A stretch of 64,000 bases of DNA from Thermomicrobiales bacterium (GTDB taxonomy: Bacteria; Chloroflexota; Chloroflexia; Thermomicrobiales; UBA6265): contig JAHBVL010000005.1 in NCBI GenBank assembly GCA_019637585.1, forward strand, positions 219,969-283,968, read 5' to 3'. The position numbers and the translations under genes were made by a program. This document shows positions 19,201 through 26,915 of this stretch, piece by piece. The notes under the pieces were generated by a model. That model saw nothing but the letters and a program-made list of their open reading frames with translations, was not told the origin of the DNA and searched no databases. The stretch's first letter is position 1, and each line of letters opens with the position of its first letter.

Positions 19201-19716
19201 AGTGGCGGTCACGGTGGTTCGGCAACAGCATCTGGCGCATTCGCCCAGGGCGGCAACGGCGGCACGGGCGCCGATGCGACCGGTGTCACGGCTGCTGCCG
19301 GCAATGGCGGCAAGGGCGGCAACGCCACTAATACCAATGGCGACGCGATCGGTGGCAACGGCGGCAATGGCGGTATCCAGACCACCGCCCAGACGCCATC
19401 TGGCGGTCTCACCTCGACCTCCGGCAACGGCGGCGACGGCGGCAACGCCTACGCGGTGAATGGCAACGCGACTGGCGGCAATGGCGGCCAGCCTGGTTCA
19501 GTCGCCCAGGGTTCGACCGGCGGCAACGGCGGCAGCGCAGTGGCCGTCGGCGGTAATGCAACCGGCGGCAATGGCGGAACGCTTGGCGACGGCGGTTGCG
19601 CGGTTGCCGTCAACGGCAGCGCAACGAGCGGCCAGGCCGGCGCAGGTGGCTTCGACGGTTGCAGCGTCCAGCTCGGCGGCGACGGCGACTTCTTCCAGGT
19701 CGATTGGGGCAACTAA
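16207..19716 (+). CDS. Exported Gly/Asn-rich modular protein
   Basis: A 1169-residue protein with a signal peptide (RRSVLVAWMLSIALSVGLIGL..., probable cleavage at TSA/QG). The rest is GGX-type sequence (GGNGTGG, GGDGG) interrupted about every 180 residues by a hydrophobic, strand-like insert, for example NVTVVGLGGTTVLAG and SPVVIDATKSGDTVIGG. Near 970-1015 there are two Cys residues in a non-repetitive stretch; the end is DGDFFQVDWGN. Unlike the protein encoded at 5685-12464 it has no LPXTG signal or C-terminal membrane helix, so it is probably released or held non-covalently. The ATG at 16207 has a weak ribosome binding site; a TTG at 16237 with AGGGG upstream is an alternative that would start right at the signal peptide. 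Function unknown. Confidence 0.85.
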   Translation: MDVGVEKGILLPRNKRRSVLVAWMLSIALSVGLIGLTLPGFTSAQGSVTDDPDIDGQAYIGDLQVGDSLSLTVGGNLVGGPGHGGNATAGSSVAGDGIAGNATGGNGTSHAVTGGNVSANPTGPGSTAVGQDGWPGANSQPIISEIAGVTYYQGPDGTNGQGATGGDASDGSHAFGGNATGDATRGGGAIGGDGRGGTALDGGDGLGGNGKGGNAIGNTVGGNATGGNGTAPTGANATGGSALSLTQGGNNTGGNGTGGNGTGGDSLGGDGVGGDARGGNAQGATVTGGNTTGGTGGAGGAANAGSGGEGTNFDLTLGTSTNAEGVTVLQAPGLTEVTAGDGGNGGSALGGVGGAGGNATGGDVTGGNVYGGSAEGGNGIGGNSADGGDGQGGVGTGGQGGGNTVGGNAKGGNGTGARGQGGAGTSVTIGGGNTGGDGQGGVGTGGNSIAGDGTGGTGTGGDATGGDVYGGTTTGGTGGVGGTGSGGDGGQGGDAEVTELAVQNATGNVTVVGLGGTTVLAGNGGNGGTGAGGEGGTGGDAQGGDVRTGNVVAGDGTGGTGTGGTAGDGGDGTGGAGQGGTASGNTVGGNGTGGTGGTSTGTGGAGSSATQHHANQGGAGAGGAGVGGNSQGGTGTGGDGYGGNATGGDANLGDTFGGTGGAGGLGLGGDGGNGGDAVLINLEVTGDSPVVIDATKSGDTVIGGFGGHGGDAVGGDAGVGGNATSGNASLGTVTAGTGTGGTGTGGQAGQGGIGTGGVGTGGSATGGGTIGNAQGGGGANPGQSNPSLNNGTPVNGTGTNGTGTNGTSTPGEGHNGTGHNGTVTRGEIVPGQTEDGQLGNGGNATGGTGGQGGSAASIGAHLINYENVTLNLTQTSADITMGGLGGNGGAATGGYGFVGGDATGGAGGAGGGAFSAQTLTGACDVSELMTDLGSGPSIGGELDSNCTYSTLMTDLTIGGDGGHGGNAIGGIGLTTGGAAIGGEGGAGGAAFGGIAFGGSGGHGGSATASGAFAQGGNGGTGADATGVTAAAGNGGKGGNATNTNGDAIGGNGGNGGIQTTAQTPSGGLTSTSGNGGDGGNAYAVNGNATGGNGGQPGSVAQGSTGGNGGSAVAVGGNATGGNGGTLGDGGCAVAVNGSATSGQAGAGGFDGCSVQLGGDGDFFQVDWGN

Positions 19717-19751
19717 CCCCGCCATCACACAATCCAGCATATTCAGCTTGA

Positions 19752-19783
19752 AGAGGAGACCTTTCGAGGGCTCCTCTCTTTTC
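19752..19783 (+). terminator. Intrinsic terminator after Gly-rich gene
   Basis: An AGAGGAG/CTCCTCT stem with a further two-pair inner stem is followed by CTTTTC. It begins 36 bases after the stop codon of the Gly-rich gene. Confidence 0.7.
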
Positions 19784-19796
19784 AGGACTCGTGATG

Positions 19797-20222
19797 AAAA
19801 GCGCGACTTCCGCGGGGCCGCGACGCCGTGAACGGCATCGCTCACGGTGCGATGCCCCTGCCGGGTCTGGGCGTCAGGTCCGAAGGACCTTGGCACTGTG
19901 AGCCCGGTCCGTTCACGGCCGGGCGGGTCTCGCGGAACTGCGACGCCGTAAACGGCGTCGCTCACGGTACGATGCCCCTGCCGGGGCTGGATCATAGGTC
20001 CGAAGGACCTTCGCACTGTGAGCCCGGTCCGTTCACGGGCGGGCTGGTCACACGGACAAACGCAACTCAGGGCCCGCGAGAAGCGCGACTTCCGCGAAAC
20101 TGCGACGCCGTAAACGGCGTCGCTCAACGGTGCGATGCCCCTGCCGGGGCTGGGCGTCAGGTCCGAAGGACCTAGGCACTGTGAGCCCGGTCCGGTCACG
20201 GCCGGGCGGGTCTCGCGGAACA
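19797..20222. repeat. Three-copy ~120-bp hairpin repeat array
   Basis: Three near-identical copies share the anchor GCGACGCCGT at 19818, 19938 and 20100. The first two are exactly 120 bp apart; the third is displaced by 42 bases of spacer. Each copy contains two self-complementary blocks, GCGACGCCGTAAACGGCGTC and GGTCCGAAGGACC, and the half-palindrome CCGGTCCGTTCACGGCCGG. A partial fourth copy lies at 25590-25652. The array fills most of the 546-base gap between the Gly-rich gene and the A24-like gene, and no coding sequence is supported in it. Confidence 0.85.
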
Positions 20223-20262
20223 ACGGCTCGTCTCCCCGCGAGCATGCCAGTTGAGCTGGACC

Positions 20263-20997
20263 TCAGAGAATCAGGGAAATCAGTCCACCGAGACAAAGAA
20301 ACGGACCCAGGGCGGCCGTCCTGGTGCGCAGGCTCGGACGAAGCACCGGGGCGACCGTCCAGTAGAGCAACGCCCCTGCCGTGCCGATCACAAGCGCGGG
20401 CAACAATCCATCGAATCGAACGATCGCTCCGACCGCCGCCGCGATGTAGACGTCGCTCAACCCGATCGGCGTCGTCCTGATCCCGATACTGCGAAAAATC
20501 CACCGGCTGATCACCAGAAAGAGCGCACACACCGCCATGGCCAGTCCCATGCCCAGCGCGGCTCCCGCAGCCTGGGAAGTCGAATAGGAAAGCCCGAGGA
20601 TCAATCCGGCAACGACGGCGATGTAGCAGTCGGTCAGAAAAACCGCCTGGACCTTGAGGTCTACCGCCAGGATGAGGAGCAGGGGCAGCGCACCCAGCAC
20701 GACAGGCAGCAGTGGCGGGGTGGCGATCGTCCAGGCAACCCCGAACCAGAGCGCGACGCCCAATTCCCATACTCGCCGGGTGGATGCGTCAGAGTCACCG
20801 CATGAGGGGCAAACCGCGGTTCCCCCAAACCAGGCGAACGGCAGCCAGCTTCGCCAGCTTTTCGATGCTCCGCAGTTCAGACAAATGGCTCGAAGATTGG
20901 GCACGGTGGCCCGAATGCGCTTGTCGGCCAGCGTCCAGATCACCGAACCAGCCAGCAACCCAAACGCCGCCGCGACCAGAAAGCTCACGAACGTCAC
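20263..20997 (-). CDS. Divergent A24 (prepilin peptidase-like) membrane protein
   Basis: A 244-residue multi-pass membrane protein resembling type IV prepilin peptidases. The cytoplasmic N-terminal region has two CxxC pairs (CLNC and CPSC), as in many full-length family members. The first catalytic Asp region appears as LAVDLKVQAVF. The second, usually GxGD, reads GLSDVYIAAAVGA: the Asp is kept but the second Gly is Ser. The GTG start at 20997 overlaps the aroE stop in GTGA, implying translational coupling. No pilin or type II secretion genes are in the window. Activity is uncertain because of the altered motif. Confidence 0.65.
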   Translation of the reverse strand: MTFVSFLVAAAFGLLAGSVIWTLADKRIRATVPNLRAICLNCGASKSWRSWLPFAWFGGTAVCPSCGDSDASTRRVWELGVALWFGVAWTIATPPLLPVVLGALPLLLILAVDLKVQAVFLTDCYIAVVAGLILGLSYSTSQAAGAALGMGLAMAVCALFLVISRWIFRSIGIRTTPIGLSDVYIAAAVGAIVRFDGLLPALVIGTAGALLYWTVAPVLRPSLRTRTAALGPFLCLGGLISLIL

Positions 20998-21830
20998 GAT
21001 CGCTGCGACCTGGCCTCCATGGCGGCAGCCATCATCAGGTCGACCGGCGCTTCCCGCCCGGTCCAGAGCTCGAGCGAGCGAGCGCCTTGATAGACCAGCA
21101 TGGCCAAGCCATCCACGCTCTTCAGCCCCCGCTGGCCGGCGGCCTGGAGAAGCGAGGTCTCCCGGTAGGTCAGATCGAACACGACTGACCCGGCGGGCAG
21201 CAGATCCAGCAATGTCAGGTCGATCGGCGTTTCGCCGGCTTTCCATCCCAGGGAGGTCGTGTTGATCAGCAGATCGGCTTCCCGCAATGCGGCTTCGCAG
21301 GCGGCGCCAGCGAGACCACTCGCCGTGCCAGCGATCTCGGGGGCTACCTCCAGCAGTGCCGCCGCTTTCTCCTGACTGCGATTGGCGATCGTCAATCTGG
21401 CCGCACCCAGTGCTTCCAGAGCCAGGAGCGCCCCCCGGGCAGCTCCGCCAGCCCCCAGAACCACCACGGTGAATCCCGGATCGCGAAATCCGGACTCTCG
21501 CAGCGACGCAGCCAGACCGTCGATATCGGTGTTCTCACCACGGAGCCGCCCCGCATCGTTGATGACGGTGTTGATCGCTCCGGCCCGTTGTCCCTGCACC
21601 GACACCTCATCGACCAGTCCGCGAGCCGCTTCCTTATGGGGAACGGTGACATTCGCGCCGAGCACATCCGGAGCGCGTAGCGATGCCACGCGACCGGGCA
21701 CCTCATCCGGCGGCGTCGGCCAGAGCTCGTAGATGGCGTCGATGCCCATGGCGTTCAGAGCAGGTTGCTGGAATGAGGGGGAAAGGGAATGCTCGACCGG
21801 GTATCCAATCAAACCGAGGCGAACTGGCAT
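20994..21830 (-). CDS. aroE: Shikimate dehydrogenase
   Basis: A 278-residue NADP-dependent enzyme that reduces 3-dehydroshikimate to shikimate. The substrate-binding signature YPVEHSLSPSFQ is at the N-terminus, the catalytic Lys lies in NVTVPHKE, and GENTDIDG supplies the catalytic Asp. The dinucleotide-binding loop is VLGAGGAARG followed by ANRSQEKA. The ATG at 21830 is preferred over the GTG at 21836 because GGGAG lies five bases upstream. It follows mltG closely and overlaps the A24-like gene downstream, so the three form an operon. Confidence 0.95.
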   Translation of the reverse strand: MPVRLGLIGYPVEHSLSPSFQQPALNAMGIDAIYELWPTPPDEVPGRVASLRAPDVLGANVTVPHKEAARGLVDEVSVQGQRAGAINTVINDAGRLRGENTDIDGLAASLRESGFRDPGFTVVVLGAGGAARGALLALEALGAARLTIANRSQEKAAALLEVAPEIAGTASGLAGAACEAALREADLLINTTSLGWKAGETPIDLTLLDLLPAGSVVFDLTYRETSLLQAAGQRGLKSVDGLAMLVYQGARSLELWTGREAPVDLMMAAAMEARSQRS

Positions 21831-21851
21831 CCTCACTCCCGATGATCGAGC

Positions 21852-22949
21852 CTATTGCTCGAATGGATTGCTCCCCGGCGCGGGCGAATCGACCTGGCCA
21901 TCAGCATACGCAATGTTCTGGTTGTGCGCATCGAGCGAAGCAGCGAAGAGGTGGGTGCCCGAACCATCCGGATTGGCCACGAAAAAGTAGTAGTCGGTGG
22001 CGACCGGATTGAGCACGGCGTTGATCGAGGAGTAGCCAGGATTGGCAATCGGTCCTGGCGGCATCCCATAGTTGACGTACATGTTGTAGGGATCGTCGAC
22101 CTGCAGGTCATCGCCATCGAGTTCGGGCCACCAGTTTCCGGGCTCGCCGAGCACATACTGAACCGTCGGGTCGGCGTCCAGACGCCAACCTTCCGAGTAA
22201 CGCCTCATGTAGATGTCGGCGATGATCGGCCGCTCCTCACCCGCCGCCGCTTCGCGTTCGACCAGTGAGGCGAAGGTGAGCACCTGATTGAGTGTCAGCC
22301 CCATGTCGGTGGCTCTGGCCCGCATGTCGGGCGTTACCTTCTGGTCGAAGTTGTTCAGAATGTTTGTGATGAGATCAGTCGGATTCGTATCGGCTTTGAA
22401 GTTGTAGGTATCGGGGAAGAGGTAGCCTTCCAGACTCTCTGGATCAGGGCGGTCGGCCAGGAATTCGAACATGTCGGACGGATAGCTCCGCACTGCTTCC
22501 ATGAAGGCGTCAGCGCCGCCGTTCAGGCCAAGCCGTTCCAGTTCTTCAGCGATCTGCTCGGTCCGCCACCCTTCGATGATCGTGATGGTCAAGTCGGGGT
22601 TGTCTGTGGTCCGCGCCACGCTGTCCTCAGATGTAATCAGCTCGATGATCTGGCTGACCGACTGACCCTTGGTCAAGCGGTAGACGCCCGGTTCCAGCGT
22701 TTTGCTTTCGGCCCGCAGCCGCGCTTTGAAGTAGAGATCGGTGGAGATGAGATCGGCATCGAGGAGCTTCTTCGCCACGTCGTCGACATCGTCGTCCTCG
22801 CCGATCGTGACCGTATAGACTCGCCCCAGATCGTCCGGGGTGTTCTGGTCGCGGTAATAGTCGAACGCGCGGACACTCCCCATCAGGACGAGCCCGGACA
22901 TCAGCACGACGGTGGCGACTTTGAGTATCTGGATGACCCACTGAATCAT
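21852..22949 (-). CDS. mltG: Endolytic transglycosylase MltG
   Basis: A 365-residue membrane-anchored peptidoglycan lyase of the YceG family that cleaves nascent glycan strands. One N-terminal TM segment (residues ~4-24) is followed by a LysM-like region and the catalytic domain. The family stretch LEGYLFPDTY and the catalytic Glu within FASLVERE are intact, as is the NYGMPPGPI segment. It leads the mltG-aroE-A24-like operon and is divergent from miaA; the pairing of mltG with aroE is common. Confidence 0.93.
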   Translation of the reverse strand: MIQWVIQILKVATVVLMSGLVLMGSVRAFDYYRDQNTPDDLGRVYTVTIGEDDDVDDVAKKLLDADLISTDLYFKARLRAESKTLEPGVYRLTKGQSVSQIIELITSEDSVARTTDNPDLTITIIEGWRTEQIAEELERLGLNGGADAFMEAVRSYPSDMFEFLADRPDPESLEGYLFPDTYNFKADTNPTDLITNILNNFDQKVTPDMRARATDMGLTLNQVLTFASLVEREAAAGEERPIIADIYMRRYSEGWRLDADPTVQYVLGEPGNWWPELDGDDLQVDDPYNMYVNYGMPPGPIANPGYSSINAVLNPVATDYYFFVANPDGSGTHLFAASLDAHNQNIAYADGQVDSPAPGSNPFEQ

Positions 22950-23056
22950 GGAACTGGCTCGTGGCGCTTCCGAATCACGGCAGGCGAAGAAGGATGCTGC
23001 CGGGTACGGACAGCGCGATCAATACAGGATTGTACGGCGACAACACCGGTGGAACA

Positions 23057-24052
23057 ATGAACGAACCGCCTGAAGCGGGCCTGAACGACCTCCAAACGAC
23101 CGAGTCTGCGAGCGGGAAAGACCTTCCTCCCGTCGTGGTCATAGCCGGGCCAACCGCGGTCGGCAAAACCAGGCTGGCCATCGAGCTGGCGATTCGGTTC
23201 GGCGGGGAGGTCGTCAACGCAGATTCTCGCTATCTCTATCGCGGTTTCGTCATCGGCGTGGCGAAACCGGACGGCGGTGAACAACGCGGCGTTCCTCATC
23301 ACCTGATCGATATCCTCGACCCGGGCGAAGAGATGTCCCTCGCGCTGTATCAGAAACGAGCGAACGAGGCGATTCGTACCATTCATCGCCGCAACAGACT
23401 GCCTTTGCTGACGGGAGGCACTCCCCTCTATCTGAACGCCGTCATCGAAGGCTGGCGGATTCCGGAAGTGCCTCCCGATCCTGAGTTCCGGCGGCATATG
23501 GAGGAGATCGTCGATCGGCAGGGACTCGATTCCCTCGTGACGCAGCTGGCGGCCGTCGATCCGGTCGCGGCGGAACGTGCCGCTACGAATCCACGCCGGG
23601 TCATCCGCGCGCTGGAGATTCACCGGGCCGCCGGACAGCCAATGAGCCAGCTGGAAGGCAAAACCCCACCTCCGTGGCACCTGCTGCAGCTCGGGCTGAC
23701 CATGCCGCGCGACGCCCTCTTCCGAGCCATCGACGCCCGGGTCGACGATCAGATCGCCCGCGGTCTCGCGAACGAAGTCCGCGGCCTCCTCGATGCAGGT
23801 GTCGATCCCAACGCTTCCGCCTTCTCGTCGATCGGCTACCGGCAGATGCTCCCCTATCTCGCCGGGGAAGCCACCCTCGACTCGGTCATCGAACGGATCA
23901 AGTACGACACCCACCGCTACGTCCGGCATCAAGAGACCTGGTTGCGGCGGAGTTCCGACCTGATCCGTATCGACGTGACGGAACCGGACTGGGTCGACCG
24001 GGCGACCGACATTGTCCAGAACTTCCTCGAACGCGGGAATTCGAACTGCTGA
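23057..24052 (+). CDS. miaA: tRNA dimethylallyltransferase
   Basis: A 331-residue enzyme that transfers an isopentenyl group to A37 of UNN-reading tRNAs. The P-loop is AGPTAVGKT. The usual DSxQxY motif reads DSRYLY, GGTxLY reads GGTPLY, and the C-terminal SSIGYRQ and RYVRHQETW (usually RYARRQ.TW) are present. The start at 23057 gives the normal N-terminus just before the P-loop; the longer open frame upstream lacks homology. Divergent from mltG. Confidence 0.93.
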   Translation: MNEPPEAGLNDLQTTESASGKDLPPVVVIAGPTAVGKTRLAIELAIRFGGEVVNADSRYLYRGFVIGVAKPDGGEQRGVPHHLIDILDPGEEMSLALYQKRANEAIRTIHRRNRLPLLTGGTPLYLNAVIEGWRIPEVPPDPEFRRHMEEIVDRQGLDSLVTQLAAVDPVAAERAATNPRRVIRALEIHRAAGQPMSQLEGKTPPPWHLLQLGLTMPRDALFRAIDARVDDQIARGLANEVRGLLDAGVDPNASAFSSIGYRQMLPYLAGEATLDSVIERIKYDTHRYVRHQETWLRRSSDLIRIDVTEPDWVDRATDIVQNFLERGNSNC

Positions 24053-24111
24053 TCTGCGATCATTGAACCGGCACTTCAGCGTTATCAGCATCCGCGCGGG
24101 AAAGACGCGCT

Positions 24112-25452
24112 ATGACATCGCCTGCATCGCACGCTGTCGAAGAGAGCTCGGCTCTTCCCGAGCTGGCGATCTCACACTGGTGGCGGCACGCCAATTTGAA
24201 CGAGCCTCTGGTGACGACCGATGGCGAAGCCGTGCGGATTGTGTTCCGCGGCGTCTGGTCGCACGGCAATGGACCCGACTTCCGGGATGCCATGATCGCG
24301 CTCGGCGACAGGGAACTGCGTGCCGGATCGATCGAAATCCACCGCCACGCCGCCGACTGGCGCAGCCACGGTCACGATCGCGACCCGGCGTACAACGACG
24401 TGGTGCTCCATGTCGTTCTGATGGCAGATACGTTGCCCACCCGGCGTGCCGATGGTGCGACGATACCCGTGGTCATCGCCCCGGCAACACCCACCGATCT
24501 TCGCGCTGGACAGTCAGACGGGTGGTCGATGGTCGGCGGCGAGGTCTGCGCGGCGGAACTGGCCGTCACGAACCCGAAAGCGATCCGGGACGCCGTCGAC
24601 GCATTGGGAGACCTTCGGCTGGGCCACAAGAGCGCCCAGATCGAAGCCAGACTGGTCGGCCAGGAACCGGGCGAGGTCCTCTTCCAGGAGATCATGGAGT
24701 CTCTCGGCTACACCGCGAACCGCCAACCCATGCGTGCGCTGGGTCAGCTCGTGCCGCTCCAAGCGCTGACAGCACTGGCCGCGACACAACCGGCGGAACA
24801 CCGGCGCCTCCTGCCGATTGCGGCCCTGCTTGGCGCCGGCGGCTTTCTGCCCCTGTCTCAGTCGCTTCAGGAGATCGCGAGACTGTCGGTCGAGGACGTG
24901 CCGCTGATCGAACGATTGTGGACCGATCACCTCACGGCCTGGCACAACGATCCCATGGCGCCGACGAGATGGAATCTCACCCGCGTCCGCCCGCTCAACC
25001 ATCCGGTGCGCAGAATCACGGCTGCTGCGCTTATCGCTTCGTGGAACGACGGCGCCCTAGTTGCGTCGGTGCTCGACCTGATCCGCGGTGGCTCGCCGGT
25101 GGAAACCGCGCTGGTCGACGCCGCGCTCTGGCGCGGCCAGCGCCTTCTTGGCGAGGGACGCGCCATCGCTGTGGTCACCAACGCCATGCTCCCCTTCGCC
25201 ATGGCATTGGCCGCCCACACCGGCGACGACGATCTCTCCGAAGCCACCAGCCGGGCCTGGGAACACCTTCCCGGCGAAGAGCCCAATCAGATCACGCGTC
25301 GCGCCCAACGCCAGATCGCCGGCGACATCCGGCTCGGCTCCTGGAACGCCCGAGGCATGCAGGGGTTGATCCACCTCGATTCGGCTCTCTGCACCCCCAG
25401 GCGCTGTTTCGAATGCCCCATTGCGCACCTGGTCGTCCGCCAAACGCCGTAG
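24112..25452 (+). CDS. DUF2851 family protein
   Basis: A 446-residue protein of the DUF2851 family, whose function is not known. The typical pattern GPDFRDAMI, then GSIEIHRHAADWRSHGH and YNDVVLHVV, lies in the first 130 residues. The C-terminus has a Cys cluster, CTPRRCFECP, possibly a metal site. It begins 60 bases after miaA in the same direction and may be cotranscribed. The 266-base gap that follows contains a partial copy of the 120-bp hairpin repeat. Confidence 0.85.
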   Translation: MTSPASHAVEESSALPELAISHWWRHANLNEPLVTTDGEAVRIVFRGVWSHGNGPDFRDAMIALGDRELRAGSIEIHRHAADWRSHGHDRDPAYNDVVLHVVLMADTLPTRRADGATIPVVIAPATPTDLRAGQSDGWSMVGGEVCAAELAVTNPKAIRDAVDALGDLRLGHKSAQIEARLVGQEPGEVLFQEIMESLGYTANRQPMRALGQLVPLQALTALAATQPAEHRRLLPIAALLGAGGFLPLSQSLQEIARLSVEDVPLIERLWTDHLTAWHNDPMAPTRWNLTRVRPLNHPVRRITAAALIASWNDGALVASVLDLIRGGSPVETALVDAALWRGQRLLGEGRAIAVVTNAMLPFAMALAAHTGDDDLSEATSRAWEHLPGEEPNQITRRAQRQIAGDIRLGSWNARGMQGLIHLDSALCTPRRCFECPIAHLVVRQTP

Positions 25453-25589
25453 CCTGGCCGAGTCTCCAATCATTCCGTAGCCTCGCCATTCATGGCGCTT
25501 TCATGCGACGCGGCCGTCCGATGTCACCACCCACGCTGTGAGGCGGCGCCAGAAATGGTCAGGCAACGGGATTCCATTCTGGCCCCTGT

Positions 25590-25652
25590 CGGTCCGAAGG
25601 ACCATCGCCCCGTGAGCCCGGCCCGTTTACGGCCGGTCGGGCCTCGCGGGAT
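25590..25652. repeat. Partial copy of the 120-bp hairpin repeat
   Basis: GGTCCGAAGGACC followed by the GTGAGCCCGG and GTTTACGGCCGG blocks matches the second half of the units at 19797-20222 with a few substitutions. It is isolated between the DUF2851 and amidohydrolase genes. Confidence 0.8.
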
Positions 25653-25718
25653 TGGCGGCCCGGGATGCGATACTGACCGAACGCACCTCGATCGACGCAC
25701 ATCTCCAGGAGATGCCCC

Positions 25719-26597
25719 ATGCCACCTGCCACGATTCTCGACTCCCACGTCCACCTCTGGGACACCGACCGGTTTCGCATTCCCTGGCTCGACGACATCC
25801 CGATGCTGAACCAACCGATGGGGCTCGACGAGTATGCCGCGGCAACCGATGGGTTGCCGATGGATGGATTGGTCTACCTACAGGTCGAAGTTGCGCCGCC
25901 CTACGCGTTGACGGAAGCTCGTGAGATCGCCACCCTGGCAGCCAGCAACGCCATCATTCAGGGGATCGTCCCCTGGGCGCCGCTGGAATTCGGGGATCGC
26001 TGCCGGCTCTTCCTCGAGGAGCTGGTGGCCATCAGCCCGCTGATCAAGGGAGTCCGCCGAATCGTGCAGGGAGAACCAGATCCCGCCTTCTGCCTCCAGC
26101 CCGACTTCATCCGCGGCACACAACTGCTCGCCGAATTTGGATTGAGCAGCGATCTCTGCTGCAACTGGCGGCAGTTGGGCCAGAATGTGGAGCTGGTGAG
26201 CAAGTGCCCGGACACCCTCTTCATCCTCGACCACATCGCCAAACCCGACATTCGGGAAAACGCGTTTGAACCGTGGGCCAGTCAGATCACCGCGCTGGGC
26301 GCGTTCGAAAACTGCTACTGCAAGATCAGCGGGGTCCTGACCGAAGCCGACCATCAGGCGTGGGAGATCGATCAGGTCAAACCCTACGTCATGCACGCGC
26401 TCGGAGCCTTCGGTGAGGATCGGGTCGTCTTTGGCAGCGACTGGCCAGTCGTCACCCAGGCCGCGTCCTACAAGCGCTGGGTCGAGGTGCTCGCCGACAT
26501 GACCGCCGGCTTCTCCGACGAGGCAAAAACGAAACTCTGGTCCGCCAACGGGCGCCGTTTCTATCGTCTCGAGCGGCGGTCCGAATCCGATGGGTGA
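25719..26597 (+). CDS. Amidohydrolase family protein (lactonase-like, COG3618)
   Basis: A 292-residue TIM-barrel metal-dependent hydrolase of the amidohydrolase-2 group, related to L-rhamnono-lactonase and 2-pyrone-4,6-dicarboxylate lactonase. The N-terminal DSHVHLWD, the central ILDHIAKPDI and the C-terminal FGSDWPV are family signatures. AGGAG lies eight bases before the ATG at 25719. The gene stands alone, flanked by repeat-containing gaps, so the pathway cannot be inferred. Confidence 0.88.
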   Translation: MPPATILDSHVHLWDTDRFRIPWLDDIPMLNQPMGLDEYAAATDGLPMDGLVYLQVEVAPPYALTEAREIATLAASNAIIQGIVPWAPLEFGDRCRLFLEELVAISPLIKGVRRIVQGEPDPAFCLQPDFIRGTQLLAEFGLSSDLCCNWRQLGQNVELVSKCPDTLFILDHIAKPDIRENAFEPWASQITALGAFENCYCKISGVLTEADHQAWEIDQVKPYVMHALGAFGEDRVVFGSDWPVVTQAASYKRWVEVLADMTAGFSDEAKTKLWSANGRRFYRLERRSESDG

Positions 26598-26732
26598 AGC
26601 CAACGGCTGAGACGCGTCGTTGGCCGCGTCGAGAGTCGCGGCCACCAATCAACACCGTTTGGGATGAAGAAGCAGACGTATCCTGCCAGCAGTGCGAGGG
26701 AAGACGACGATCTCACTCACGCGACCGAGGCA

Positions 26733-26762
26733 TGTTAGCCACCGGTTGAAACCGGTGGCTTC
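26733..26762. repeat. Hairpin repeat of the TTAGCC family
   Basis: A 10-bp stem (AGCCACCGGT/ACCGGTGGCT, 26737-26760) with a 4-base loop, preceded by GAGGCATG and then TTAGCC. Closely related hairpins occur at ~31972-32011 and 34232-34266. It sits in the 318-base gap between the amidohydrolase and the decarboxylase-like gene, where nothing else is recognised. It could double as a terminator but has no T-tract. Confidence 0.7.
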
Positions 26763-26915
26763 GTCCAGAGCCGGTATCCCGGATATCATGCAATCTGCAC
26801 AAAACGGTGGCGGATGGGCTGTGCACGATGCATCTGACCGGCGCAGCCGCACCTGCTCGACAATTCAGTGTTCGAAACCGGGTGACTCCGGTTCACCTCG
26901 ATTCCGGAGTACCGA

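Noticed and set aside
19797-20222. CRISPR array
   Set aside because: Only three long units with no short, regular spacers and no cas genes nearby.
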